From Amborella trichopoda (Eukaryota; Streptophyta; Magnoliopsida; Amborellales; Amborellaceae), in NCBI RefSeq assembly GCF_000471905.2, contig NW_006499705.1, forward strand, positions 4,761,300 through 4,825,299: a DNA stretch of 64,000 nt, written 5' to 3'. The translations under genes were made by a program, and so were the position numbers. Position 1 is the stretch's first letter. Each line of letters opens with the position of its first letter. Positions 47,575 through 59,290 of this stretch are shown here, in pieces. The notes under the pieces were generated by a model that made no database searches, was not told the origin of the DNA, and saw only the letters and a program-made list of their open reading frames with translations.

Positions 47575-47815
47575 CATTTCAGTTATATGGTTTTAAATGG
47601 GTGGGTAACGTACAACAAAGACTCGGTACAACACCCCTTCAGAGATGCAAGTTAGTTTAAAATAGAATGCTCAAAAGGGCAATATATAGATGGGAGTAAT
47701 GGGAAAGGATCCAATGACTTATGGTTTCATTGATAGCATGACCTTTAATATAATAGAATAGCATAATAGGATTATGTAGCCAAACTCAATTAGTTATGAT
47801 GATGATGGTCATCAG
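47575..47815 (+). mobile_element. Probable RTE-like LINE 3' end
   Basis: The stretch ends CAATTAGTTATGATGATGATGG, the plus-strand form of the 3' tail seen on the minus strand at 4280 and 33530. Upstream, decayed text is compatible with the LINE C-terminus. Short and worn. Confidence 0.45.
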
Positions 47816-47869
47816 ATGAATCATGTACATATGTATGTCTTATTGATTAGTATGTGAATATCTTGCACG

Positions 47870-48145
47870 GGGTGCCATCAAAGGCGAGTTTTCTATGTTA
47901 CATCGTGCATGCCGAATGATTCGTGGCATGTATACCTGTAGGAACGTTTCGTGCATGTTTTGCTTGGTGCATCATGAATACCTAACGGTTCCTGGCATGC
48001 ATGCTATACGTAGGTTTCATGCATTCGATGATAGTGAATAAGAGAGGGGCAATGAAGAGTCAGATCACTAAATACTGTATGGCTCATGCATGTATGCATG
48101 CATCCATGCAACATATGCATGCATCTATATAACATATGCATGTGT
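47870..48145. repeat. Degenerate repeat rich in GCATGC and CATGCATG
   Basis: A unit of about 80 bases appears twice (47870-47945 and 47950-48020; shared TCGTGCATG, GGCATG and GTAGGAACGTTTC/GTAGGTTTC). It is followed by alternating ATGCATG words to 48145. CATGCA is the core of the RY element bound by B3 proteins such as FUS3 and ABI3. Whether it acts as such here is unknown. Confidence 0.55.
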
Positions 48146-48779
48146 CCATGTATTATTTTTTTAGTAGAATAATTTTTTTTGTTATAGTTTTGTATCATGC
48201 ATTGGATTATCACTTTTTGTTATCTTGATGCATCGAGACAGGATTTTTTGTATTTCAAGCAATCTTAAAATTCCTAGTAAGCGCGAGTCATAAGCATGCT
48301 AACTATGTTAACATACTGCCCAAAAAAGAAATTGGGTCGGGATTGATGTGAGCGCCCGTCAAAAGCATAAATAATAATCTGATCTTTAAAAATGAAAAAC
48401 TGAAAAAATATTAAGAAATAAAATAGGACTAGCATGGTGATTAAGCTAATCTGGGCAAATCTATCAAGATCATATTGGTTTCGGTTCAACTGAATCGGTT
48501 CCTACCAATTTTCTATTTGGATAGGCAAATCCACAAATTTTGAATGATTGATTTTAAGGGTATTGTTTTGTTTGTCTCAATAAAATTTATTTTAGACAGA
48601 GGAGGAGAATATATAAAAAATTCAAAATCATATTGGTTTCCGTTCAACTAATACCAGAGTTTTGTCTCAATGAAATTTATTTTTACAGAGAGGAAGAGAA
48701 TATATAGCTTTTGTACTTGTAAGACAGTGGCAGCAATGAGGGGAGCAGTATATGCAGTCTAATGCATGGATTAGATTTT

Positions 48780-50260
48780 CGTGGCTTTATGTCTCTTTCT
48801 CTGTCTACATTTTAGTTGTTCTTCTTCTCTCTCTCTTAATTTTCTTGTACGAGAAGAGAGGGGAATTGTTGCTTAGCATTTTTTATAAAAAATGTACCTT
48901 AAAATAGTTAGAGAGAGAGTAGGGGACCGCTGTATGATGGGGATTGTAGTGTTCCTCTTTTTTCATTGGAAGGCAGCGTTCCCTGGAGGGGAGCACGATA
49001 ATGCAAGGTGCGGCCATTTGCTTTATTCTGGTTAGAGTTTAGAGAGAGAAAGAGATTCTGTATGATTTTTTTAGCGAGAAAAAATCCTATAATTATGATT
49101 TATTTTTAGTGAGAGAGAGAAATCCTAAAATACCAACCAGAAAAAGAGAGGAATTCTATAATTATGCATGGCATTGAGAGAGACTATGGTGCAGTTTTAG
49201 GGCCTTGGGCAAGAGAGATGCATACTATAATTGTTCATTTCCTTAGAGGGAGATGGAGAGTTTTAAGCAAGTTAGAGGGGTATCCATCTATAGCTTTGAA
49301 ATAGTAAAGGAGAGAGAATAAATTTTGAGCACTTGGGGTGTAGAGAGAGAGAATTGCCTGTGAATTGGGAAGAGAGAGAGAGAGAGAGCTGTGTTTGAAA
49401 AGACTCGAGTTTTTTTCTCTGAGAAGCAGAGCCAGGAGGGGAAGAAAGGGAGCAAGAGGGGGGGGAACGTAGGATCCAAGAGTTAGAGAGAGAAAGAGGT
49501 GATATCCACAGATTTAGAGAGAGAAAACGTATAGTTTTAGAGAGAGAAACGTATAGTTTTAGAGAGAGAAAGGCGTGTGCACGAAAAAACCAAGGGGATC
49601 AGATGATAGAAGGAGAGGAGAGCGAAAGAGAAGGCTTCGGCACAGAAGAGAGAGAAAGAGAGGTGACCTGTAGGCCAGAGATTTAGTAGAGAGAGAGAGA
49701 GAGGTGTCCTATAGGACAAAGATCAGAAGGTAGGACGGAGGACTTTTTGAGGCTAGTGAATAGAGGAGATTGAAAAGAATCTAGTGTCTAGGGCAGGCTC
49801 GAGGGGCTGAAGAGAGAGAAGACTGAGGAGGTGATTTTTATTTAGAGAGAGAAAGGGGTGAAAATTGTAGAGAGAGAGAGAGAAGGAGATATGGAGCAGG
49901 CGAGCTGGATTCTATGGGCACAGTGCACGAAGCAAGGAAGGGGTAGTGGTCAATCGATGGTATTAATCAGGGAAGCGTACTTGTGGGTTGCATTAATTTG
50001 TCATCCATGTCCTATCACACTTTGCCTGCCTGCTAAGATCGATCAACTCACCTCCTCTCTCTCTCTTCACTCTCTCTCTCTCTATATCCTGTCATGTATG
50101 ACACATGAAAAAAAGGAAAAGATTTATGCGTTTCTTTTGCAACTTTGATCAAAAAGCAAGCAAACTTCTATAAAGATTAGGAAAAGAATGAATAAAAGGG
50201 AATAATCTTCTTCCCCGACATATAACCTTTAGATATTCTAGAGAGAGAGAGAGGATCTAG
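48780..50260. other. GA-rich cluster 1, no gene recognised
   Basis: About 1.5 kb with dozens of GAGAGAGA runs on the plus strand, separated by mixed sequence. The composition matches the leaders and introns of ANT (CT-rich on the minus strand). Frames of 60-96 codons exist (for example 49858-50148), but none is recognisable and most are low-complexity. Confidence 0.5.
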
Positions 50261-50819
50261 GAGCCCATCTTGCTTGAAGTCTCTAAACTTCGATCCTGCG
50301 CCTGTTCATGACCCTAAGTATTGGTCTATGTAACATTTAAAGGACTAAAATGCCCTTTGGTAGGGTCTTGAACTTTGAAGGGCAAATTGGAAAATTGGCC
50401 TTTCTTTCTCCCTCCCTCCCCTAGTTAACCGGGATTGAAACGTGAAGTTCTATTTTTTATTCTTGTTCACCCTATCGGCACTTTTAAATACTGAGATATT
50501 AAAAATATATGTATAATACATCAAGGTTTGAAGCTAAAATGTCTTGTCCTAAGTTCATGTGATCCGGATTTATGTGTGAAAAAATGATTGGTTATTCTGC
50601 ATAAATGAGAAGCCCATTAGATCCAAATATTAGATACTTAAATGCACTTCCAGATCAACATACTTGTATATGCGTACAACTCCCGATAGGGACTTTCCTA
50701 GTAGACAAATGTGATAGTTCTACTGAGCCCCATTATTTGTTCCATGCGATTTATATGAAGCAGCAACTTTATTTCTATAAAATTGTTATGTTATACACCA
50801 TCTATTATTCTTTTTGGGT

Positions 50820-50858
50820 AGATCAATGGAGAATACAGGCCCCTATCTATTTTAAAAA
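50820..50858 (-). mobile_element. LINE (L1-like) 3' tail
   Basis: Read on the minus strand: AGATAGGGGCCTGTATTCTC, CATTGATCTACCC, A-rich end. The same tail ends the element at 28988-29030. The coding part is not visible. Confidence 0.5.
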
Positions 50859-50999
50859 TAATTAGCGCTTTCGAATGCGTAAGTAGGAATGAAAACTTAG
50901 ATTGATGGCTGAAGTTCAAGTGGTGCTACCACCACAATCTCAACCTCATTTCCAAAATATAAAAAATAAAAATAAACAATAAAAAAATAACAAATAAAA

Positions 51000-51440
51000 T
51001 ATTTGTCAGAGTTAGGCGATGCAGATTTGACGTAGCTTTTTAAAAAGAGTCAAAACTTGAAACATTTGCGAGGCTTCAAAACAAAAGATGAAGACAGTCT
51101 AGGACATATTGGGTAAAGCTTCAATAAGATCAGAAGCGGGGTCTGACACTTTATGTGTCGGACATGTGTCATACCAACCTCTAAAAAAACAATGAAGCTG
51201 CCCCGACACACAATGTGTTCTGGCTTCAACAGTGACCTGAAGCGGGTATGGAACAAAATTGGCTTTGAAGAAAACATCGAAGCCAATTTGATTTCAATAG
51301 GACCAAAAGCCGTCGGTCCAGCACAACAAAGCCAGTTCGGCACAAAAGTATCCCGGACCGGCATCGAGAGGACCATATGCAAGTCTTGCATCCTATTTTT
51401 CGGACCGGCTTCAAAGGAAATGATCCATGATAATCGTTAA
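51000..51440. other. Less AT-rich stretch with several short hairpins
   Basis: Inverted arms are visible: AATTGGCTTTGAA (about 51256) against TCGAAGCCAATT (about 51279), and GGACC against GGTCC around 51300-51320. A frame of 95 codons at 51153-51440 reads through but resembles nothing I know. A structured MITE is the likeliest reading. Confidence 0.35.
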
Positions 51441-52344
51441 CCAATTATTTGATAAAATACAAAGAGTTAGATAGTGTAATGAAATCACTGCAAGACTTTT
51501 AAATAATCTATTTATTTTTCCACAAGAGCAAAATTAGCAGTTTAAAACGCAAAATAAACGTATGTTATCTAAGAGTAATTAACCATTGACTCATGGTTTT
51601 ATGATTTAATTTCCCTTTTATTGAGCGTTGGAGGATATACGGGTCATTTCAAGTTGTAAAGGGCTTTCGAAGTCACATACCCATAATGGATAGATTTCAA
51701 AATTATGGGGGTAATTTCGGTATATAGATGAAAAATTGAAATAATAGGGTGGCAGAGACCCTAGTACCCTTAAGACCGACCGCCTCAACTACTCATCTCG
51801 TAGAATTTCCACAATTTTCTAAAAAGTTTATGAATGTTATTTATTTTTAAGAATATTATTTATTTATGCATTTATGCTTTTGACTTTTTACATGGTTTAT
51901 GAGAAAGGATTGATACAAATGGTTGTGATGGAAAGAAAAAAGATCGCCAAAAACTGGGTTGTGAAAGGACTTTATTCCTTCATGTACGATGGATGCCTTG
52001 GGTTAAGTTTTTAGAGAATAAAATAGGAATAAAAAGAACTAATAAATAAATAAATAAAATAAGGGAAACACCACTCTTTTTTAAAAAAGGGGAAAAATTT
52101 ATGTACCGTATGAACCTTATACTATTGAAATAAGGTGAACCTTTTTCTATTATTGTTGCAAGAGAAGTAGTGGGTTTTATTTTCCTACATCGAAGAATTT
52201 GGTTTTGAAGGTCAAGTACATGTAAAGTTCATTCTCCTATATTGCACTCAAATCACTCATTCCATTACATACTTTTCACACATCGTTTTCAAGAAACATA
52301 TGCTCTCTTTTTCTCTCTAAGAGAACTTTCTCTTTTGATGAATC

Positions 52345-52800
52345 AATTAGGAAATCCGGCCCCTACCCGTTTTATTAAGCAATCAAAATGAATATTACAT
52401 GAACAATACTTAACACAGCCATTGATAATGAAACACTAAAAACATCCGATAGAATGAAAGGCACGACAAAATCTGGAGGACGAGCATGCCACACTGTTGT
52501 TTCATTTATAAAAATCGCCGCTTTGGCCAAAAAATCTGCAACCATATTGGCCTCCTTGTAAGCGTGTTGGACCTTCCATTGCTGATCAATAAACGATGCA
52601 AGCTTAGATATATAGTTAGATAAAATTAATCGCAATCTCCACAGAGACTTGCAACGACGAGTCAAATAATTAACAAAAAATTTAGAGTCACTTTCAATAG
52701 GAAGAGATATTGTTCAACTCCGTTGCCACTGAAATACCCCTCTCAAGTGCATGGAATTCAGCTACCATAGATAGCCTTTCGACAAGTAACCCTTTTTTAG
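52345..52800 (-). mobile_element. LINE (L1-like) RNase H remnant
   Basis: Minus-strand text: MVAEFHALERGISVATELNN, then IESDSKFFVNYLTRRCKSLW, then VQHAYKEANMVADFLAKAAI. This is the RNase H domain of plant L1-type elements, with the H-x-x-x-E-x-N-x-x-A-D-x-L-A motif. The frame is broken once in the middle. The 3' tail GGGTAGGGGCCGGATTTCC (52350-52370) relates to the tail at 20880. The 5' end is cut at about 52800. Confidence 0.8.
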
Positions 52801-53284
52801 GATTTGAACCCGGGTCGCAGTGGTTACTTTGATATATTCCATTGTCCTTGTGTATTAGATCAAGCAATACACGTATTTGATGTTTTGTTTCCTTATATAG
52901 ATAGGATAAATTTGTTTAGATAACTTAAATACACAATGATTTCATGAAAAAAGGCAAATATTATATTGAGAAAGTATATAATTCCGGCCTAGAAACACGA
53001 TTTTATTGTGCTTCATATCGTATATAAAGTGTTTATCGAATTGTTTTCTAATTGACCCATTTTACCCATAAAATTTACAACAAAATCTCTCACTAATGAA
53101 ATCTAAGATTTCTAGAGGCTTCATAATGTCATTCAATCATGCGTATATAGAGAAAACTACATAAAACCTTGCTAATGAATGGTTCTCTAAAAATTTATGA
53201 ACTATTTAACATATTAACTTATCAGACTTAGCTTAGTATCATACATCGGCCTCCACGAGAGTGGTAGATCTTCCAAATTTGGAA

Positions 53285-53930
53285 AAAGTTTATATAAGGT
53301 GTTGTTCTTATATTATAAAAAGTAACGCACACCTCTAAAATTTATTACAAAAGGTTGTTCAGAAAACCCTCAAAGTTATCATCCGATTTTAGAGATGTAA
53401 GCATATGAAAATGAAAAAAAAAAAAGATTTCAAATCCTAAAAATAACCCTCAAATTTATCATTCGATTTTAGAGATATGTGAAGGCGGAAATTAAAAAAA
53501 AAAAGATTTCAAATCTTTAAAATAATGTATCTTTTAACACATTATCTAATTGTATACAATGATATTATTTACCTTTGAAACAAGGAGGTCACAATTAATT
53601 ACAACCATCCGATATGAAATTTAATAGCTTGGATGTGTCACAAAGTTTCAGACATTTTATTTTGAAGTATGAACTTGGTCAATAAAATAAATGCACCACC
53701 CAAATTTACATCCAATGGTCAATATCAATTATGACCACCTTGTACTAAAAATAAATTGTCTCATTTTATACTTTTTCTTATCTATATGGTTCATTTTCAA
53801 AATTTTCAATGTTTATAGATGCTTTACAATTTTTAGAACTTTAAATTCCATAAATAGATTGAATATAGATTTCAAGTTTTCAAATCCTCACAAAAGTTAT
53901 TGGTACTAAAATTATATCTTCCACTACGTT
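53285..53930 (+). mobile_element. MITE family B interrupted by a family C MITE
   Basis: The left part (AAAAAGTTTATATAAGGTG) runs to ACACATTATCTA at 53548. The family resumes with TCTATATGGTTCATTTTC at 53781 and continues to ATTATATCTTCCACTACG. A duplication of a stretch around 53395-53490 (CCCTCAAATTTATCATTCG) adds length. Confidence 0.65.
53549..53777. mobile_element. MITE family C nested in family B
   Basis: Left arm ATTGTATACAATGATATTA, AAGGAGGTCACAATTAATTAC; right arm ATTATGACCACCTTGTACTA, TTGTCTCATTTTATAC. Flanked by TTATCTA at 53542-53548 and 53778-53784, a perfect 7-bp match that may be the core of a longer target duplication. Confidence 0.7.
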
Positions 53931-54589
53931 GACCAGCCAGGACAAGAGTAGGAGACTGATAACATTGTCACAAGAGTTGTGGTGTAGAACAATTAGAGAG
54001 AGGAAGACAATTAGTATAAGTAGAAGAAAGAGAGAGTTATTAATTGTGAGCATAACAATGTTCAGAGCTGTGTTTGAAAAATCAAATTGGCCTCCGAAAC
54101 TACCCAATGGCCTGTTTTGAGTAAACGGTAAACTGGTCGATACAATTGGCATAATTGGGTAAGTCTAGATTTATTAAAAAAAAGTTAAAAAAATTAAAAT
54201 AAAATGAAAAAAATCTAAAAAACTATGAAAAGTATATTTAAAATATGGTTAAACGAAACACATCCTGAAGTTGGAAATTAGGGAAAAATGGATTTTTTTT
54301 AACATTAGTGAAAAAATAGATTTTAAAAATTCCAAGGGTGTTTTTAAAAAAAATTCAAAAAATGGGAAAAATGTAAAGATAAGTATTCAGTTTTTAAACA
54401 CTTTCCAATCTCTGTCGAAATGAAAAAAAAAAAACATTTAAAAGCACATTCCAAACAAATCCCTCATTTTTTTGGGATCAAATACTTTATATTTTGAGAT
54501 TTCATATAATATTTTAATTATTTTCTAAAAAATTTAAAATACACCACTAAAACCCGATCCGGCGGATTCAAAATTAGATTCGCCGAGTT

Positions 54590-54679
54590 TATGAACTCTG
54601 GGTTAAGGGTACAGAGTGAAAGAGAGAGACCTTCTAAATTGATGAGGGTGAGAGGACGAGAGTGAATAGTTAGTTTGAG

Positions 54680-54714
<35 letters not shown>

Positions 54715-55570
54715 TTAAGAGATCAACTTCAAAATTGATGATGGGAGGTGTAATTGTAGTGATTATGATTCATGATTGCTTGTTAAGCTAATGAGCTCAA
54801 GCATCAATGAAAACTGAAATAAATGGCACTGTTATATCTGTTCTGCCACCCCATGCCCATCCATTATTATTCCATGAATCCTTGTGGGGGTTTTTTTTCA
54901 ACACCCTGTTCAATGCAGGCAATGGGGACTTAATTGAATTGGTGCCCTCCGAGTCCTAAAGCCCTTGGAATAACTCCTAATCACCACCACACGTATTCCA
55001 AAGCACTGTCTTCTGTTTAGAGAGAGAAAGCGACAGCATTTCCTTCCTTTTAGAGAGAGAGTACATATATTGAGAGAGAGAGAGCATATATCTTGAGAGA
55101 GAGAGAGCATGGTTTTGGCTCAAAATTTTCTGAGAATGCAGGACCAAATTTCCAGCTTTTACCTGCTACCCCTGCCATGGCTGTCTTCACTCCCAACGGC
55201 TGTCTCCCTCACTTCCATCAACTCACCTAGAGAGAGAAAAAGAGATATTCTAGAGAGAGAAGGGGTTGGTGGTTGTGTTGGAAGCAGTGTATCTGTGGGC
55301 TGGTCAGTCTGTAATTCCAGGAGCATACAGTCCCAAGGAAAACTAAAAGCTAAATGAAATGTAGTTCAATATGTGAGAGTTACTATGTAGGCCTCCCAAT
55401 CAACTAAACATAAATGTTTTGTTCTAGAGAGAAAAATGAACCTGGGTTGCAAAGGTATAAATAACACATCCCAATACTTAAATCATTTGTAACAAAATTT
55501 CAAGTAACTCTAGTCATCACAAAATTACACAAATTTAGAGAGAGAAAGAGAGACAGAGAGAGCACTTGTC
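54590..55570. other. GA-rich cluster 2, no gene recognised
   Basis: Second kilobase-scale concentration of GAGAGA on the plus strand, including a (GA)n run of about 36 bases at 54676-54712. A frame at 55109-55357 (82 codons) begins with ATG between GA runs, but I do not recognise it. Confidence 0.45.
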
Positions 55571-55699
55571 TAGATTTTAGACTGCACACAAATATGGACA
55601 TTGTGTGCACCTGTTTTTGGGCTTCCTAGAGACACAGTAATGCTCCTTTGAGTAATCAGAATCTTAAACATGATACGTTTCTAGTAATAAACAATTCCA

Positions 55700-55800
55700 T
55701 AAAGGGTCACTACTAATGATAAAACAAAGTTTAACTAGCTGCTAATGATAAAACAAAGTTTAACAAGCTGCTGATGATAAAACAAAGTTTAACAAACTCA
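55700..55800. repeat. Three-copy tandem repeat
   Basis: Three copies of a 29-base unit with AATGATAAAACAAAGTTTAA. Non-coding. Confidence 0.8.
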
Positions 55801-56038
55801 AATGTAGAGAGATTTAGATGTTTAAAGCTGCATCCCTTTCACCATTTCTCCTTACAAGTGTTTTAAAACATGGATCAGTGGGGTGGGGGGATCACCCACT
55901 GACACATTTTGATACAGATGGGTGGGCAGTCTAGATCCGGCAACCTCAAAAAAAAATAATAATAAATAAATAAGAAGGATATCTAAGCATTTTTTCTACC
56001 TTTTTTTATGTCCTTTTTGTTTTATAAAACTTAGTAAG

Positions 56039-56058
56039 NNNNNNNNNNNNNNNNNNNN
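56039..56058. other. Assembly gap (N)
   Basis: Twenty N between MITE-like sequence (a family F left end AGTGTTTTAAAACATGG starts at 55857) and unique sequence. Confidence 0.95.
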
Positions 56059-56942
56059 GGATGAGGGACAACTTGATCGTAACTATTTGCTCCTCCATCT
56101 ATCATGTTTGTGAGGATTTTCCAACTGTCTTTTTGTTGTGATGTTATACATATGTTGTATATGGTATGCTTTGTTTTTTTTTTTTGGCTTTTTTATTTTT
56201 TGATAGAAGACATATATTCATTAAGATAATGGAGAAGTACAACAGAGAGGCAAAAGAAAATAAAGAAAACAACAAACCAAAACCAAAACAAAAACAGGAA
56301 AAGAAAGTCGGCACGAAGCGCTCAAAAAATACATAGACAAAATTAATGCTTTGATTTTTATCTTGTGTTTTATTTTGCCTTTTTAATGGTTGGTTTGGAG
56401 GAGTTGGAACCTTGGGCCTAAAGACAGGCTCTAGAGACCAGCTCAAGGTCTAACGGTGGCAACAGGTTTGCCCAGCCCTGGTCCCAGCCCGGCCTGCCCT
56501 GAGCTCAGCTCGGACAGAGCCGAAGAGGTCCTGGCTTTGTCTAGTAGTGTCGAGCCACTCTAATCTATTATCCATCTTTGTAAAAATCAAAGCGGTCTCG
56601 AACTAATGAAGAGAGATTTCGAGTTAATTGTGCGAGGACATTTTGATTCCTTACTATGAGCTTTTGGAGTAATAATTATTACTTCTAGAGGGGCCCCTCT
56701 GATTCATTCACTTAGCGCTTTAGAATTAAATTAATAACTCCATACTGCTATTATTCCTTACAAGGAACAGCTCAGAACTAACAGTTCTAGACCACTTTGA
56801 TTCCTCAAAACGACAAGTTCCAGTCTAATATTGCTCGATTGGAATAATCTCGAGAAAAATAGAAAGCACGAAAAAATAGGCATGGGCATAATAAGTGAAA
56901 TATGATGAACGAATTTTTACAGTCATCTTCTATAAGTAGTCT

Positions 56943-58778
56943 GGCAAATGCTCATGTATAATTATCACTAAAAATAAAGAAACTCTTTTGCCATCTTTAT
57001 GAAGGGCTACATGGTCATGTGTCCGTTCACTCTCCCACCCAAAACCATGTCCAGGACAATATTTGGACCTATAACTTTGAGGACATAGCCTCTTGACTTA
57101 GTAACGAGCATTGTAAAATTCACATTCATTTTACACATAGAACTTTAAGATAAACTAGACCATTCGATTTTAGAATCGGCATACGAGCTCGTATACTATT
57201 TCCTCAATCAGAAGATCGGTTTGGGAGGATTTTTTCAATCTAAAATTTTGGAAACCCTTAGGAGTGACTAGATTATTATTCTCAAAAGGCAAAAAGAGTT
57301 GAATTATTTGTTTCCCAACAGTTTGATTTCACCCTCGAAAAATTGGTAGGTCTGTATTCAATCTCGAGATATTGTTTTCTCAAATATATAGAAGGTACAA
57401 TTAGGAAATATTTTTCTGAGGTTAATTTAGGGTTGAAGATGTTTCGTCCCCTAATTTGGGTCTTAAATTTAATCTTGGAAGGGGTTTTATACGAGGGAGT
57501 AAATAAGTAGTATACTCTTATAGGAGTACAATATCTTGCCCAACATTATACTTTTACAATATAGAAAAGGGAAAGCTTTCTATACTTCCCTTACAGGATA
57601 GAAGATCTATGTTGCCCCTACCATCCAGCCGTCAAATTTTGATCAAGAGAGTCACTCACCGTTTGATCTTAGATTCGACGCCTCCAAGTATTTTTTTTTT
57701 GTTTTTTTATACAAATTGTATGAATATGAAATTTGGTATATGCTATCTTCTCATTGGGGCACCTATAAAAAATATTAAAAATAATTTTTCGATAAAATAT
57801 AATGACCAAAATACCTCTTGAAACTTTGAAAAGTATTTTGGTTATTTTATTTTGTAGTTTGGCAAATGCTCATGTATAATTATCACTAAAAATAAAGAAA
57901 TTCTTTTGCCATCTTTGCGAAGGGCTACGTGGTCATGTGTCCGTTCACTCTCCCACCCAAAACCATGTCTAGGACAATATTTGGACCTATAACTTTGGGA
58001 ACATAGCCTCTTGACTTAGTGACGAGCATTATAAAATTCACATTCATTTTACACATAGAACTTTAAGATAAACTAGACCATTTGATTTTAGAATCGGCAT
58101 ACGAGCTCGTATACTATTTCCTCAATCAGAAGATCGGTTTGGGAGGATTTTTTTAATCTAAAATTTTGAAAACCCTTAGGAGTGACTAGATTATTATTCT
58201 CAAAAGGCAAAAATAGTTAAATTCTTTGTTTCCCAACACTTTGATTTCACCCTTGAAAAATTTGTAGGTCTGTATTCAATCTCGAGATATTGTTTTCTCA
58301 AATATATAGAAGGTACAATTAGGAAATATTTTTTTGAGGTTAATTTAGGGTTGAAGATGTTTCGTCCCCTAATTTGGGGTCTTAAAATTAATCTTGGAAG
58401 GGGTTTTATACGAGGGAGTAAATAAGTAGTATACTCTTATAGGAGTACAATATCTTGCCCTACATTTACTTTTACAATATAGAAAAGGAAAAGCTCTCTA
58501 TACTTCCTTTACAGGATAGAAGATCTATGCTGCCCCTACCATCCAGCCGTCGAATTTTGATCAAGAGAGTCATTCACCGTTTGATTTTAGATCTGACGTC
58601 TCAAAGTATTTTATTTTTTGTTTTTTTATACAAATTGTTTGAATATGAAATTGGTGTATGCCATCTTCTCATTGGGGCACCTGTAAAAAATATTAAAAAT
58701 AAATTTTCGTTAAAATATAATGACCAAAATACCTCTTGAAACTTTGAGAGGTATTTTGATTATTTTATTTTATTAAAA
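56943..58778. repeat. 918-bp tandem duplication
   Basis: GGCAAATGCTCATGTATAAT occurs at 56943 and 57861. From there the two copies stay aligned at a constant offset of 918 bases up to the TTATTTTATTTT block (57850 and 58768), with only scattered differences. The second copy is followed by the rest of a family A MITE; the first ends abruptly inside that MITE and jumps back to the start of the unit. No gene inside. Confidence 0.85.
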
Positions 58779-58995
58779 ATATTTATTTCAATATTTTGCG
58801 CTAATCCGAGTTTAATAAAGGATTGGCATCCAAAATTGGGTATCAAGATAATTTACACAAAAAAATTAAAAATAAAATAATATAGAAACATGACATTGTG
58901 ATTGAGATAATCTTAACCCTCCATTTCGAATGGAAGGTTGGATATGGGGAAGTATATAAGTTTTATTCCTTAGGGGAAGCATAGAAAGTTTGCCC
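58487..58995. mobile_element. MULE-like MITE (family A), full-length, upstream of CTR9
   Basis: Left end GGAAAAGCTCTCTATACTTC; inverse of right end GGGCAAACTTTCTATGCTTC. Flanks TATAGAAAA (58478-58486) and AATAGAAAA (58996-59004) match at 8 of 9, the target size expected of Mutator-like elements. It is 509 bases, non-coding, and ends 295 bases before the CTR9 start codon. Confidence 0.75.
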
Positions 58996-59059
58996 AATAG
59001 AAAAAGGAGGATGGCGCAATGTTGTCCGAGGGACTAATTTCGAAGTATGATCCCGCGGA

Positions 59060-59125
59060 GTACAATACACTACCATATATATGGAATGGTTTTGCACAAT
59101 ATACTACCATATATATGGAATGGTT
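59060..59125. repeat. Two-copy repeat in the CTR9 promoter
   Basis: CACTACCATATATATGGAAT and its near copy lie about 36 bases apart. Each contains the palindrome CCATATATATGG, which fits a CArG-box-like pattern (CC, A/T run, GG). Its function is unknown. Confidence 0.6.
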
Positions 59126-59290
59126 TTGCTCTTTCTCCCGCTCGCCCTTCGCAGCACACCTCTCTTTAAATCGCAGGGGAGAGAGTCCGTGAATTCCTTT
59201 AGGTTGTCTCGTAAGCCACGTTTTTAGGGTCTCTCTTGGGTTTTCAGTTCACCATAGCTGCAAGGTTTTCATAGGGTTTCTTGATCAGCC

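Noticed and set aside
49858-50148. 96-codon frame in GA cluster 1 as a gene
   Set aside because: Its ends are encoded by GA and CT runs, the middle matches no known family, and there is no splice or homology support.
52790-52830. tRNA-like segment GGGTTCAAATCC on the minus strand
   Set aside because: Only the T-arm-like part is present. No acceptor, D or anticodon arm could be folded. It may be a SINE end or chance.
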